Shown here: in pieces, positions 1 to 6,879 of the stretch
Numbering within the stretch: position 1 is the stretch's first letter
Layout: every line of letters begins with the position of its first letter
NCBI RefSeq assembly: GCF_900105765.1
Contig: NZ_FNTX01000002.1
Span: 496,001-560,000 of the forward strand
Reading direction: 5' to 3'
Length of the DNA stretch: 64,000 nucleotides
Source of the DNA: Ruania alba
GTDB taxonomy: Bacteria > Actinomycetota > Actinomycetes > Actinomycetales > Beutenbergiaceae
Made by a program: the position numbers and the translations under genes
The notes under the pieces: model-generated
What the model was told of the DNA's origin: nothing
What the model saw: the letters and a program-made list of their open reading frames with translations, nothing else
Databases searched by the model: none

Positions 1-171
1 GGTGTAGACCTCGTGCAGCCGGCTCTCGATCGCGACGGCCTTCATCCGCAGACCGGACAGCTCGGCGGTATCGGTGTCGATGGCCACGCCATAGACGTTC
101 AGCTGCGCGTCGGCCTGGCCGGACCAGTACCCGTCTCGGTTCCCGTCCGGAACCTGTGCCCCACCGCTCAT
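1..171 (-). CDS. Hypothetical protein, N-terminal part only (gene leaves the window)
   Basis: On the minus strand an ATG at 171 opens a frame of 57 codons that runs off the left edge without a stop. The start overlaps the stop of the neighbouring small gene in an ATGA arrangement, so the two are probably translationally coupled. The visible N-terminus is hydrophilic, with no signal peptide or membrane segment. I do not recognise the family. Next to a WXG100-like partner it could belong to an ESX-type or toxin-like pair, but this is only inference from context. Confidence 0.6.
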   Translation of the reverse strand, partial: MSGGAQVPDGNRDGYWSGQADAQLNVYGVAIDTDTAELSGLRMKAVAIESRLHEVYT

Positions 172-467
172 ACCGGTGTCGGCCCGCCGGTGAGCAGCGC
201 CTGCCGCACGTGGTCGAGCTCGGCCTCGTGAACGCGCGCGGCGGACGCGGCGAGGTCGATGTCGGCAGCGGCTGCCTCGATGGCGGCGGCGAGGTCACGC
301 ACCCGGCGGGTGTACGCCCGTGCCGCAGGAGACTGCCAGTGGGTGGGCTCCAGATTCGCGGTGGCCGTCGCTACCGTCCGCGCATCAGTGGCAGCGGCAG
401 ACAGCGTGATCGACGCGCTCAAGGTCATCGGCGCACCGCCGAGACGGAACGGGGCGGGTGGGTTCAT
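168..467 (-). CDS. Small WXG100-like protein (99 aa)
   Basis: The ATG at 467 is chosen because a perfect AAGGAGG stands 6 nt upstream on the minus strand; the longer open frame to 608 has no such signal. The product is 99 residues, alanine-rich and probably helical, with a W-Q-S-P-A-A-x-x-Y stretch near its middle. That resembles the W-x-x turn region of WXG100/ESX-type helical hairpins. Length and composition fit this fold, but the C-terminal YxxxD/E secretion motif is not clear. It overlaps the next gene by 4 bp. WXG100-like is a fold-level guess. Confidence 0.65.
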   Translation of the reverse strand: MNPPAPFRLGGAPMTLSASITLSAAATDARTVATATANLEPTHWQSPAARAYTRRVRDLAAAIEAAAADIDLAASAARVHEAELDHVRQALLTGGPTPV

Positions 468-597
468 TCGTGGCCTCCTTTTCTTCCGCTCGACGCTAAG
501 GACCGGGCCGGATCGCTGCGGCGGGGCGGCGGAGGGGCTGTGGACGGTGGCGCATCGGCTATCCGCTGGGGACAGCCCACCTGCGATCGGGGGCACA

Positions 598-1140
598 ATG
601 AAGCGCATGCATGAAGGGCCCGTGCTGAACGCGTTGGAGACCGAGCGGCTCCTGCTGCGGCCGCAACGCGCAGATGACGCCGCGGTCTACCACCAGCTGT
701 GGACCGAACGGGATCCGCGCGTGCCCGCCCACCGTCGGATCAGTCCCGAGGGCCACCCCTCCGTCGCCGAGGTCGCCGCGACGATCACCGACGGCAGGAC
801 CCCGGGCCTGCTGGGAGTCGAGCGGAAAGACACCGGCAGCGTGATCGGCTACTGCGGACTGATCGCCCACGGGCACGGTTCACCGGCCGAACCCGAGCTG
901 GCGTACGAGCTGCTGCGCGAGGCGCACGGCCGCGGGTACGCCACCGAGGCCGCTCGGGCTGTGGTGACATGGGCAGGTGAGGCGGGCTATCGCCGGCTGT
1001 GGGCAGGGGTGCGGGACTGGAACCTCGCCTCCCGCCGGGTCCTGCTCAAGCTCGGTTTCCGCGAGACGGACGAGGTGGAGCGCGATGACCGCCACGGCAA
1101 CAGCCTGCTCACCGTCCGAGACTTGTCAGGACTCCCGTGA
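598..1140 (+). CDS. GNAT family N-acetyltransferase (RimJ/RimL-like)
   Basis: A 180-residue protein starting E-T-E-R-L-L-L-R-P shortly after the ATG, the usual opening of RimJ/RimL-type GNAT acetyltransferases. Later it has the acetyl-CoA-binding stretch around G-R-G-Y-A-T-E-A-A and the N-x-A-S-x-R-V-L-x-K-L-G-F motif. It would transfer an acetyl group from acetyl-CoA to an amine; the substrate cannot be told. A second ATG at 607 is possible. The gene lies only 22 bp upstream of the original phosphatase start at 1163, so before the insertion at 1184 the order was GNAT, phosphatase, kinase-like gene in one tight operon. Confidence 0.85.
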   Translation: MKRMHEGPVLNALETERLLLRPQRADDAAVYHQLWTERDPRVPAHRRISPEGHPSVAEVAATITDGRTPGLLGVERKDTGSVIGYCGLIAHGHGSPAEPELAYELLREAHGRGYATEAARAVVTWAGEAGYRRLWAGVRDWNLASRRVLLKLGFRETDEVERDDRHGNSLLTVRDLSGLP

Positions 1141-1162
1141 TGTCAACCTGGAGGAAAAGCCC

Positions 1163-1195
1163 GTGTCGTATCGCTTGAGCGTGGTGTGCACCGGA
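1163..1195 (+). pseudogene. Stranded 5' end of the low-molecular-weight tyrosine phosphatase gene
   Basis: A good ribosome binding site (GGAGG at 1150-1154) precedes a GTG at 1163. The first 11 codons read V-S-Y-R-L-S-V-V-C-T-G, an excellent LMW-PTP N-terminus running into the P-loop. The next codon should be Asn of the C-T-G-N-I-C-R-S motif, but the phosphatase reading is lost here. It resumes at 2959-2970, where the same 12 bp are followed by the N-I-C-R-S codons. Joining 1195 to 2971 gives an uninterrupted phosphatase gene. I therefore read this as the original start, cut off by the insert carrying the reverse transcriptase. Confidence 0.8.
1184..1195 (+). repeat. Left copy of the 12-bp direct repeat (attL-like or target-site duplication)
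   Basis: GTGTGCACCGGA, identical to 2959-2970. It encodes the V-C-T-G residues just before the phosphatase catalytic loop in the stranded gene fragment. Confidence 0.8.
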
Positions 1196-1364
1196 GGTCG
1201 TGGTCTTCGGATACGATCGACGTGCCCAGCAGGGCTGGGGAGGCTTGGTGTCGGGCTGACGCGCGGGAACGCGCCTTGAGACTGCCCACCGATGGGATGC
1301 AGTCGCTGCGGAGCGTACTTTTCCCCCCGACCCAGCCGCCCCCCCACGTTGAACGGGAGGCCTG
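1196..1364 (+). ncRNA. Candidate structured RNA leader of the reverse transcriptase
   Basis: The region before the reverse transcriptase has no convincing protein but a run of hairpins. These are: 1191-1196 with 1205-1210 (6 bp, one G-U); 1225-1230 with 1234-1239 (6 bp, 3-nt loop); 1261-1265 with 1270-1274 (5 bp closed by a GGAA tetraloop, a GNRA type); 1285-1288 with 1293-1296, extended by 1280-1284 with 1300-1304 around a 3-nt bulge. An outer 7-bp stem pairs 1166-1172 in the host flank with 1210-1216 in the insert. C-rich runs follow at 1323-1328 and 1339-1345. Many defence reverse transcriptases use a non-coding RNA encoded directly upstream as template or partner. Position and structure fit that role; the RNA ends are unknown. 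Confidence 0.5.
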
Positions 1365-2906
1365 GTGTTCCGGATAACCGTAGCCGCGCTCGAAACCGAG
1401 TGTGCGAAGTTGATCCGGAAGCAAGAGCAGTACATGAGGCGGATGCGCGACGACGATGTGCGTCGGCTCCGCCGCACCGTACCAGGCAAGGCAGCCCTCC
1501 AGCGCCCGGCATACTGGACGCTTGATTCTGGCTTCAACCCCTACCATGTGCGCGCGCACGCCCCTGCGATCGTCCGGGCGGTGAACCTCGCACTGGTCAA
1601 CAAGGACTACAGACCGCGCCCGCCATACGCACACACCGTTCCGAAGCCGGACGGCGGAAAGAGAATAGTGTCGGTCTTCCAGATCGTCGACGCGGTCGTC
1701 TCGAAGACCATCTATTACTCTTTACTGGGCAAGAACGCCGCGCTGATGAGCGCCCGGTCCTACGCGTATCGACCGGACCTCTCGACTCACGACGCCATCC
1801 AATACGTCTCGAGCGAGTTCGGTACGGACGACCGAATTTACGTTGCTGAGTACGATTTCTCGGACTACTTCGGCTCGATCTCACACGATCACGTTTGGGA
1901 TCTGCTTTCGCGCGAGTTCCTTCTGTCGACACCAGCCGAGAGACAGGTCATCAAGGCATTCCTGCAGGCTCCGCTTCAGCACGGAGCGTACGACCCCCAG
2001 GCCCAAGAGATGCGCAGCGGTCGCGGCTTGCCACAGGGCACGTCGATATCTCTGTTCCTCGCAAATCTTGCCGCCTGGGACGTCGATCGCCAACTAGAAC
2101 GAATGGGTGTGAGTTTCGTCCGTTACGCAGACGACACCTTGATCTGGTCGAGGCGCTATGAAGAGATCAGTCAGGCGGCGAACATCTTGCACCGTGAAAG
2201 CAAGCAAATCGGCGCCAAGATCAATCTAAAGAAGTCGCACGGCATCCGCCTATTCGTTCCCACCGGGGAGCCGACGGAAATGACGCCGACCTCCGAAGTA
2301 AATTTCGTCGGCTACAGGTTTTCGCGCGGGCGCATCGGTCTGCGAGACGAGGTCGTCGTGCGTATGAAGTCCCGCATGCAGTACCTCGTCTGGTCCAACC
2401 TGCTCGAAGCGCTCCAAGCGATGACTTTCAACCCTGGACGTGTCAAAGATCCGATCGACCGCGACTACCAGGTCATGATCATGCAACTCCGCCGCTACCT
2501 GTACGGAAATTTGACCGAGGAACGAGTGCGTGAGTTCCAGCGAGGCGCAATTCGACGTATGCGCTACCCAGGCGTGATGTCGTACTTTCCGCTCGTTGAC
2601 GATGAGGAGCAATTGCGCGCTATCGATGGGTGGCTGTCCTCAATCGTGGCTCAGGCGCTCAAGCGCCGCGCAGATCTCCTTCGGTCTCTGGGGATTCGTA
2701 GCCTCCCAACACCGCACGGTCTGCGTGGCGATGCGTTAGTGCGTGCTCAGGGCAGCACTTCGGCAGGCGTCCCCGTGGACCTGACTATTCCCTCCGTGTC
2801 TCGCTTCGCGTCCGTGCTGAGGAAGGCAGCGAACATGTACGGAGCGAACGTCGTCGGACGCGGGACGGGTGTCGAGGAGTATCAGTACCAGATCTCGGGG
2901 ATGTGA
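1365..2906 (+). CDS. Reverse transcriptase, solitary, defence-type candidate
   Basis: A 513-residue RNA-directed DNA polymerase starting at GTG 1365, 4 nt behind a GGGAGG. Catalytic features are present: a K-P-D-G-G-K-R block near residue 92, the first aspartate in A-E-Y-D-F-S-D-Y-F (Asp164), G-L-P-Q-G-T-S near 221, and Y-A-D-D at 254-257. About 180 residues follow the polymerase core, with L-R-R-Y-L-Y-G-N and a helical, basic tail. There is no maturase-type or HNH endonuclease domain, so it is not an ordinary group II intron protein. At this length, with a structured leader, it best fits the UG/Abi or group-II-like defence reverse transcriptases (DRT types). I cannot assign the class by eye. 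G+C is clearly below the flanks. Confidence 0.9.
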   Translation: MFRITVAALETECAKLIRKQEQYMRRMRDDDVRRLRRTVPGKAALQRPAYWTLDSGFNPYHVRAHAPAIVRAVNLALVNKDYRPRPPYAHTVPKPDGGKRIVSVFQIVDAVVSKTIYYSLLGKNAALMSARSYAYRPDLSTHDAIQYVSSEFGTDDRIYVAEYDFSDYFGSISHDHVWDLLSREFLLSTPAERQVIKAFLQAPLQHGAYDPQAQEMRSGRGLPQGTSISLFLANLAAWDVDRQLERMGVSFVRYADDTLIWSRRYEEISQAANILHRESKQIGAKINLKKSHGIRLFVPTGEPTEMTPTSEVNFVGYRFSRGRIGLRDEVVVRMKSRMQYLVWSNLLEALQAMTFNPGRVKDPIDRDYQVMIMQLRRYLYGNLTEERVREFQRGAIRRMRYPGVMSYFPLVDDEEQLRAIDGWLSSIVAQALKRRADLLRSLGIRSLPTPHGLRGDALVRAQGSTSAGVPVDLTIPSVSRFASVLRKAANMYGANVVGRGTGVEEYQYQISGM

Positions 2907-2941
2907 CGCGGTGACATCGATCCGCGCAGCCAGCACTGGCT
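2907..2941 (+). other. Two small hairpins in the 52-nt tail behind the reverse transcriptase
   Basis: Directly after the stop, 2907-2911 pairs with 2922-2926 (5 bp, 10-nt loop), and 2928-2932 pairs with 2937-2941 (5 bp, GCAC loop). They may end the reverse transcriptase transcript or mark the 3' end of the element. The probable new GTG start of the phosphatase (2911) lies inside the first stem. No poly-T tract follows. Confidence 0.45.
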
Positions 2942-3426
2942 CGTACTCTGTGATGTGCGTGTGCACCGGAAACATCTGCCGTTCCCCGATGGGCGAAGCG
3001 GTACTCCGCGACGCCTTCGAGGCGGCGGGACTCGGTGACCGGGTGGAGGTGGTCTCGGCGGGAACGGGTGCCTGGCACCTCGGCAACGACGCCGACCACC
3101 GGACCCATCGCGTACTGACCGCGAACGGTCATCAGCTCGTGGGGCACCAGGCCACCCAGTTCGCGGCCGAGGACTTCGCCGCGCTGGACCTGGTGCTCGC
3201 CCTCGACGGCAGTCACGAACGCGCCCTGCGCCGGCTGGCCCCCGACGCCACGGCACGCGCCAAGATCCGGCTGCTGCGCAGCTTCGACCCGGACGCCCCG
3301 GAGGGTGCGGACGTGGCCGATCCCTACTATGGCGAGCACAGCGACTTCGAGACCGTGTACGAGCAGGTGAGTGCCGCCGTCGACGGCATCGTGCGGTACG
3401 TGCAGACGGAGCTGGCGGGGCGCTGA
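2911..3426 (+). CDS. Low-molecular-weight protein tyrosine phosphatase, restarted behind the insert
   Basis: The P-loop C-V-C-T-G-N-I-C-R-S sits at about residues 16-25 and the catalytic D-P-Y-Y near the C-terminus, so all LMW-PTP residues are there. Such enzymes dephosphorylate tyrosine-phosphorylated proteins, often in cell-envelope polysaccharide control. The start is uncertain. GTG 2911 gives 171 aa and follows the reverse transcriptase stop by 4 bp but has no ribosome binding site; GTG 2950 and ATG 2953 are alternatives. The authentic start with its ribosome binding site is stranded at 1163. The stop overlaps the next gene start by one base (TGATG), so it is coupled to the fructosamine-kinase-like gene. 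Confidence 0.88.
   Translation: MTSIRAASTGSYSVMCVCTGNICRSPMGEAVLRDAFEAAGLGDRVEVVSAGTGAWHLGNDADHRTHRVLTANGHQLVGHQATQFAAEDFAALDLVLALDGSHERALRRLAPDATARAKIRLLRSFDPDAPEGADVADPYYGEHSDFETVYEQVSAAVDGIVRYVQTELAGR
2959..2970 (+). repeat. Right copy of the 12-bp direct repeat
   Basis: GTGTGCACCGGA, identical to 1184-1195, here followed in frame by the N-I-C-R-S codons of the phosphatase. Confidence 0.8.
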
Positions 3427-4208
3427 TGAGGACCTGGCGCAAGACCGACTTTCCGCATCCGGACGCCGCCCTCGCCGAGGCCGATGGGTTGCGTTGGCTG
3501 GCCCAGCCCGACGGCGGAGCTCGCGTGGCGCAGGTGCGTCACGCTGAGCCGGGGCTGCTCGACCTGGAGCACGTGAGCACCGGCGGCGGGAGTGCCGCGA
3601 TGGCTCACGCGTTCGGCGCCGCCCTGGCCCGCACCCATGCGGCCGGGGCGCCCTCCTTCGGGTACGTCCCGGGGTCCACCGGCGGTTTCATGGCCGGGGC
3701 ACCGATGCCCGGCTCGGAGGCCGCGACGTGGGGTGAGTTCTACGCCGAGGCCCGGGTGCTGCCCTACGTGCGCAGGGCAGCGGAAGCCGGCGCGTTCCGT
3801 GACCCTGAGATTGCCGTGTTCGAGGCAGTGGCCGAGCGGCTGCGGTCGGGGGAGCTGGACCACGCACAACCTGGCCTGTTGCGCACCGGAGGGACCGCCG
3901 TCGCGCGACTGCACGGTGACCTGTGGAGCGGCAACGTGCTCTGGGGTGACGGCGATCCGGGTGAGGTGGTGCTCATCGACGCCACCGCGCACGGCGGGCA
4001 CGCCGAGACCGACCTGGCGATGCTGGACCTGTTCGGTACTCCGCACCTGGACGAAATCCTCGCGGGATACCAGGAGGTCTCCCCGCTGGCGGACGGCTGG
4101 CAGGAGCGGGTGGCGCTGCACCAGCTCAACCCGCTGCTGGTGCACACGGTGCTGTTCGGCGGCGGGTACGCCCAGGCCGCCCTCGCCGCCGCCGCCCGCT
4201 ACCGCTGA
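3426..4208 (+). CDS. Fructosamine kinase family protein (ketosamine-3-kinase-like)
   Basis: A 260-residue protein with the R-L-H-G-D-L-W-S-G-N-V-L-W catalytic block (about 158-170) and a later D-A-T metal site, as in fructosamine/ketosamine-3-kinases. These phosphorylate sugar adducts on protein amines so that the adducts fall off. The N-terminus begins close to the conserved R-K-T lysine region, so the glycine-rich loop of longer homologues is missing. Shorter actinobacterial members like this are common, so it is not necessarily truncated. It is coupled to the phosphatase by a one-base overlap. Confidence 0.85.
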   Translation: MRTWRKTDFPHPDAALAEADGLRWLAQPDGGARVAQVRHAEPGLLDLEHVSTGGGSAAMAHAFGAALARTHAAGAPSFGYVPGSTGGFMAGAPMPGSEAATWGEFYAEARVLPYVRRAAEAGAFRDPEIAVFEAVAERLRSGELDHAQPGLLRTGGTAVARLHGDLWSGNVLWGDGDPGEVVLIDATAHGGHAETDLAMLDLFGTPHLDEILAGYQEVSPLADGWQERVALHQLNPLLVHTVLFGGGYAQAALAAAARYR

Positions 4209-4236
4209 CCCACCCCGCACCTCTGACCCCCACTCC

Positions 4237-4310
4237 GCGAGTGCGGCCAATCTCGCTCACCTGGTGAGATATTCGCGAAATGGGCAGCACTCGATCCCCG
4301 GCGAGTGCGG
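4237..4310. promoter_or_regulatory. Palindromes and direct repeats in the gap before the hydrolase gene
   Basis: The 249-bp gap 4209-4457 holds a perfect 6+1+6 palindrome (CTCACC-T-GGTGAG, 4256-4268), an 8-bp palindrome TTCGCGAA (4272-4279), and a 10-bp direct repeat GCGAGTGCGG at 4237-4246 and 4301-4310. They look like operator or promoter elements for the gene at 4458. No regulator can be named. Confidence 0.4.
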
Positions 4311-4457
4311 GCGGGTGGTCATCGACGGACCATCACTCCGCTCCCGAGCACCTGTCGTGGCGGTCCGACCGACTTCGCCGCGGCACCGATGAGTTCGCAC
4401 CCGGTCCGTAGTCCATCGTGATGAAGAGTCCCGCAACGCCACCCGTGGAGGTTCATG

Positions 4458-5336
4458 ATGCATCCGACGACCGACTCGCCCCAGCCCCGTACTGTCGGCA
4501 CGGTCGAGGTGAACGGCGTGCGGCTCGGGATCGAGCAGTTCGGCAACCCGGCGGACCGGCTCGTCCTGTGCGCGGGCGGCACCACGATGCTCTCCTGGCC
4601 CGATGAGCTCTGCGCGGCTCTCGCACTCGGCGGTCGGCACGTGGTGCGCTACGACCTGCGCGACTCCGGCGCCTCGCTCACCTCGGACCCCGAGAGTCCG
4701 GCGTACACGCTGCGCGACCTCGCCGCAGACGCGGCGGCACTCGCCCGTGAGCTCGACCACCGGACGGCGCACCTAGCCGGTATCGGCGTCAGTGGGATGG
4801 TGGCCCAGGTCGCTGCGCTCGACCACCCGGACGCGTTCTGCGCACTCACTCTGGCCGGAACCCGATCCGTCGCCCCGGGACCGGTCGATGACGACCTGCC
4901 CGATCATGATGAGGCAACGATGGACCGGCTGTTCTCCGGCCCGATGCCCGACTGGTCCGATCGCGAGGCGGTGGCAGCGTTCGCTGCCAAGGGCGCTGAG
5001 ATCCTCGGCGACGACCCTGCCGCTGCCCGTGCCGTGGCCGGGCGCATCTGGGACCGCACGCCAGGCACGGCGCCGGCGGTGCACATGGCGAACCAGCTGG
5101 GCATGGTGTTCGCCGGCTTGGACTGCACCCCACGCTGGCGCGAGCGGCTGGCCGAGATCACGCTGCCGAGCCTCGTGGTGCACGGCCGCCGCGACCCGTT
5201 CTTCCCCGTGGGGAACGGCGAAGCGCTCGCCCGCGAGATCCCCGGTGCGCGCCTGCTCGTTCTCGACGGCGCTTCGACGGCGATCCCCAGCGCGTCAGCC
5301 GACGACGTCGCGACGGCGATGCTCGCCCTCTCGTAG
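4458..5336 (+). CDS. Alpha/beta hydrolase-fold protein with altered catalytic positions
   Basis: A 292-residue protein with the fold of RdmC/EstB-type alpha/beta hydrolases: G-N-P-A-D-R-L strand, D-L-R-D-S-G-A-S loop, and a late V-H-G-R-R-D-P-F-F-P strand that keeps the acid residue. The nucleophile elbow, usually G-A-S-M-G-G-M, reads G-I-G-V-S-G-M, so glycine stands at the serine position. The C-terminal stretch that should carry the catalytic histidine reads L-D-G-A-S-T-A-I-P-S. Serine and histidine therefore both seem lost. The second of two adjacent ATGs (4458) is chosen because it is 6 nt behind GGAGG. It may be a non-catalytic or binding protein. Confidence 0.8.
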   Translation: MHPTTDSPQPRTVGTVEVNGVRLGIEQFGNPADRLVLCAGGTTMLSWPDELCAALALGGRHVVRYDLRDSGASLTSDPESPAYTLRDLAADAAALARELDHRTAHLAGIGVSGMVAQVAALDHPDAFCALTLAGTRSVAPGPVDDDLPDHDEATMDRLFSGPMPDWSDREAVAAFAAKGAEILGDDPAAARAVAGRIWDRTPGTAPAVHMANQLGMVFAGLDCTPRWRERLAEITLPSLVVHGRRDPFFPVGNGEALAREIPGARLLVLDGASTAIPSASADDVATAMLALS

Positions 5337-5405
5337 CAGGGTGGCGGTGTGGGCGCGGCGTCGGCCAGGTTCGGGGGGTCGGGCAGGGTCTGGGATGATG
5401 TGATC

Positions 5406-6830
5406 ATGGAGCGCGTTCCCTTCGCCGAGTTGCCCGATATCGCCCTCGGCCCGTTGGACGGCCGCTACCGCGGAGCCGTGGCCCCGCTGGTGGATCACCT
5501 CTCCGAGGCGGCGCTGAACCGCGCCCGGCTGCACGTGGAGGTGGAGTGGCTGATCCACCTGACCACGAACCACATCCTGCCCGGCGCCCCGGGCCTGAGC
5601 GAGGCCGAGATCGCCTACCTGCGTGACGTCGTCGCCACCTTCGGTGCCGAGGAGATCGCCGAGCTCGCCACGATCGAGCGGGAGACCCTGCACGACGTGA
5701 AGGCGGTGGAGTACTTCCTGAAGCGGCGCCTGGCCTCCGCCCCGGACACCCTCGGCGAGACTGTCCTTCCGCAGGTCTCGGAGATCGTGCACATCTTCTG
5801 CACCAGCGAGGACATCAACAACCTGAGCTATGCGCTCACGGTGCGCGACGCCGTCACCGACGTATGGCTGCCCTCGGCACGCAGTGCCACCGACGCGGTG
5901 GCGGACCTGGCCCGCGAGCACGCCGATGTGCCGATGCTGGCCCGCACGCACGGACAGGCGGCCACCCCGGTGACCCTCGGCAAGGAGCTCGCGGTGCTCG
6001 CGCACCGGCTCCGCCGGCAGATCCGCCGGATCGAGGCGGCCGAGTACCTCGGCAAGATCAACGGCGCCACGGGCACCTACGGGGCGCACACGGTCTCGGT
6101 GCCGGATGCCGACTGGCAGCAGGTCGCCCGCGCGTTCGTGGAGCACCTGGGCCTCACCTGGAACCCGCTCACCACGCAGATCGAGAGCCATGACTGGCAG
6201 GCCGAGGTGTACGCGGACATGGCGCGCTTCAACCGGATCCTGCACAATCTCGCCACCGACGTGTGGACCTACATCTCACTCGGGTACTTCCGCCAGCGGC
6301 TCTCCGCCCAGGGATCCACCGGATCCTCGACGATGCCGCACAAGGTGAACCCGATCCGGTTCGAGAACGCCGAGGCGAACCTGGAGATCTCCTGCGCACT
6401 GCTGGACACGCTCTCGGCCACCCTGGTCACCTCCCGGCTGCAGCGCGACCTCACCGACTCCACCACCCAGCGCAACATCGGGGTAGCGTTCGGGCACTCG
6501 ATGCTCGCCCTGGACAACGTACGCCGCGGGCTCGCCGGGCTGGACGTGGACGCCGCGACCATGGCCGCCGACCTCGACGCCAACTGGGAGGTACTCGGCG
6601 AGGCCGTGCAGTCGGCCATGCGGGCCGCAGGGATCGCCGGCGCCCAGGGCATGGCCGACCCGTACGAGCGACTCAAGGAGCTCACCCGCGGGCGTCGCGT
6701 GGACGGGCCCGCGATGCGGGAGTTCATCTCCGGCCTGGGCCTGCCCGACGACGTCCAGGCTCGCCTGCTCGCCCTCTCCCCCGCCGACTATGTGGGCCTG
6801 GCTCCGCAGCTGGTGGCGCACCTGGACTGA
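5406..6830 (+). CDS. purB: Adenylosuccinate lyase
   Basis: A 474-residue member of the fumarase/aspartase superfamily. The signature S-S-T-M-P-H-K-V-N-P-I (about 310-320), the S-E-D-I-N-N-L-S-Y block and A-R-T-H-G-Q-A-A mark it as the longer PurB type found in gamma-proteobacteria and many actinomycetes. It removes fumarate from SAICAR and from adenylosuccinate in purine synthesis. ATG 5406 is the first reasonable start; there is no strong ribosome binding site. It stands alone and ends in a strong hairpin shared with the convergent transporter gene. Confidence 0.95.
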   Translation: MERVPFAELPDIALGPLDGRYRGAVAPLVDHLSEAALNRARLHVEVEWLIHLTTNHILPGAPGLSEAEIAYLRDVVATFGAEEIAELATIERETLHDVKAVEYFLKRRLASAPDTLGETVLPQVSEIVHIFCTSEDINNLSYALTVRDAVTDVWLPSARSATDAVADLAREHADVPMLARTHGQAATPVTLGKELAVLAHRLRRQIRRIEAAEYLGKINGATGTYGAHTVSVPDADWQQVARAFVEHLGLTWNPLTTQIESHDWQAEVYADMARFNRILHNLATDVWTYISLGYFRQRLSAQGSTGSSTMPHKVNPIRFENAEANLEISCALLDTLSATLVTSRLQRDLTDSTTQRNIGVAFGHSMLALDNVRRGLAGLDVDAATMAADLDANWEVLGEAVQSAMRAAGIAGAQGMADPYERLKELTRGRRVDGPAMREFISGLGLPDDVQARLLALSPADYVGLAPQLVAHLD

Positions 6831-6837
6831 ACGCACC

Positions 6838-6867
6838 GGTGCCCGGGCCGTACGCGGCCCGGGCACC
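6838..6867. terminator. Bidirectional terminator hairpin between purB and the SBP gene
   Basis: A perfect 13-bp inverted repeat, 6838-6850 with 6855-6867, around a TACG tetraloop, between two convergent stops. No T-tract, as is usual for high-G+C actinomycetes. Confidence 0.75.
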
Positions 6868-6879
6868 TGCGTCAGGGGA

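Larger units (their letters stand above)
1184..2970 (+). mobile_element. Inserted reverse-transcriptase cassette bounded by 12-bp direct repeats
   Basis: The 12-bp sequence GTGTGCACCGGA is present at 1184-1195 and again at 2959-2970. Between them lie a hairpin-rich leader, one reverse transcriptase gene, and a 52-nt tail with two small hairpins. No integrase, transposase or endonuclease gene is present. The cassette splits the phosphatase gene at the codons just before its catalytic loop. The 18 bp before the right repeat encode S-Y-S-V-M-C, diverged from but alignable with the S-Y-R-L-S-V before the left repeat. The insert therefore brought, or kept, its own phosphatase 5' end. G+C is lower than the flanks: 34 of 60 at 2221-2280 against 46 of 60 at 3181-3240, counted by hand. 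Confidence 0.75.

Noticed and set aside
1292-1525. Short plus-strand frames in the leader and early reverse transcriptase gene
   Set aside because: They overlap the hairpin region or the real gene in another frame, have no ribosome binding site and look random.
1184-2958. Group II intron carrying the reverse transcriptase
   Set aside because: The insert starts GTGTG like an intron, but only 181 nt precede the gene and 52 nt follow it. There is no room for ribozyme domains I-IV, no domain V/VI behind the gene, and no maturase or endonuclease domain in the protein.
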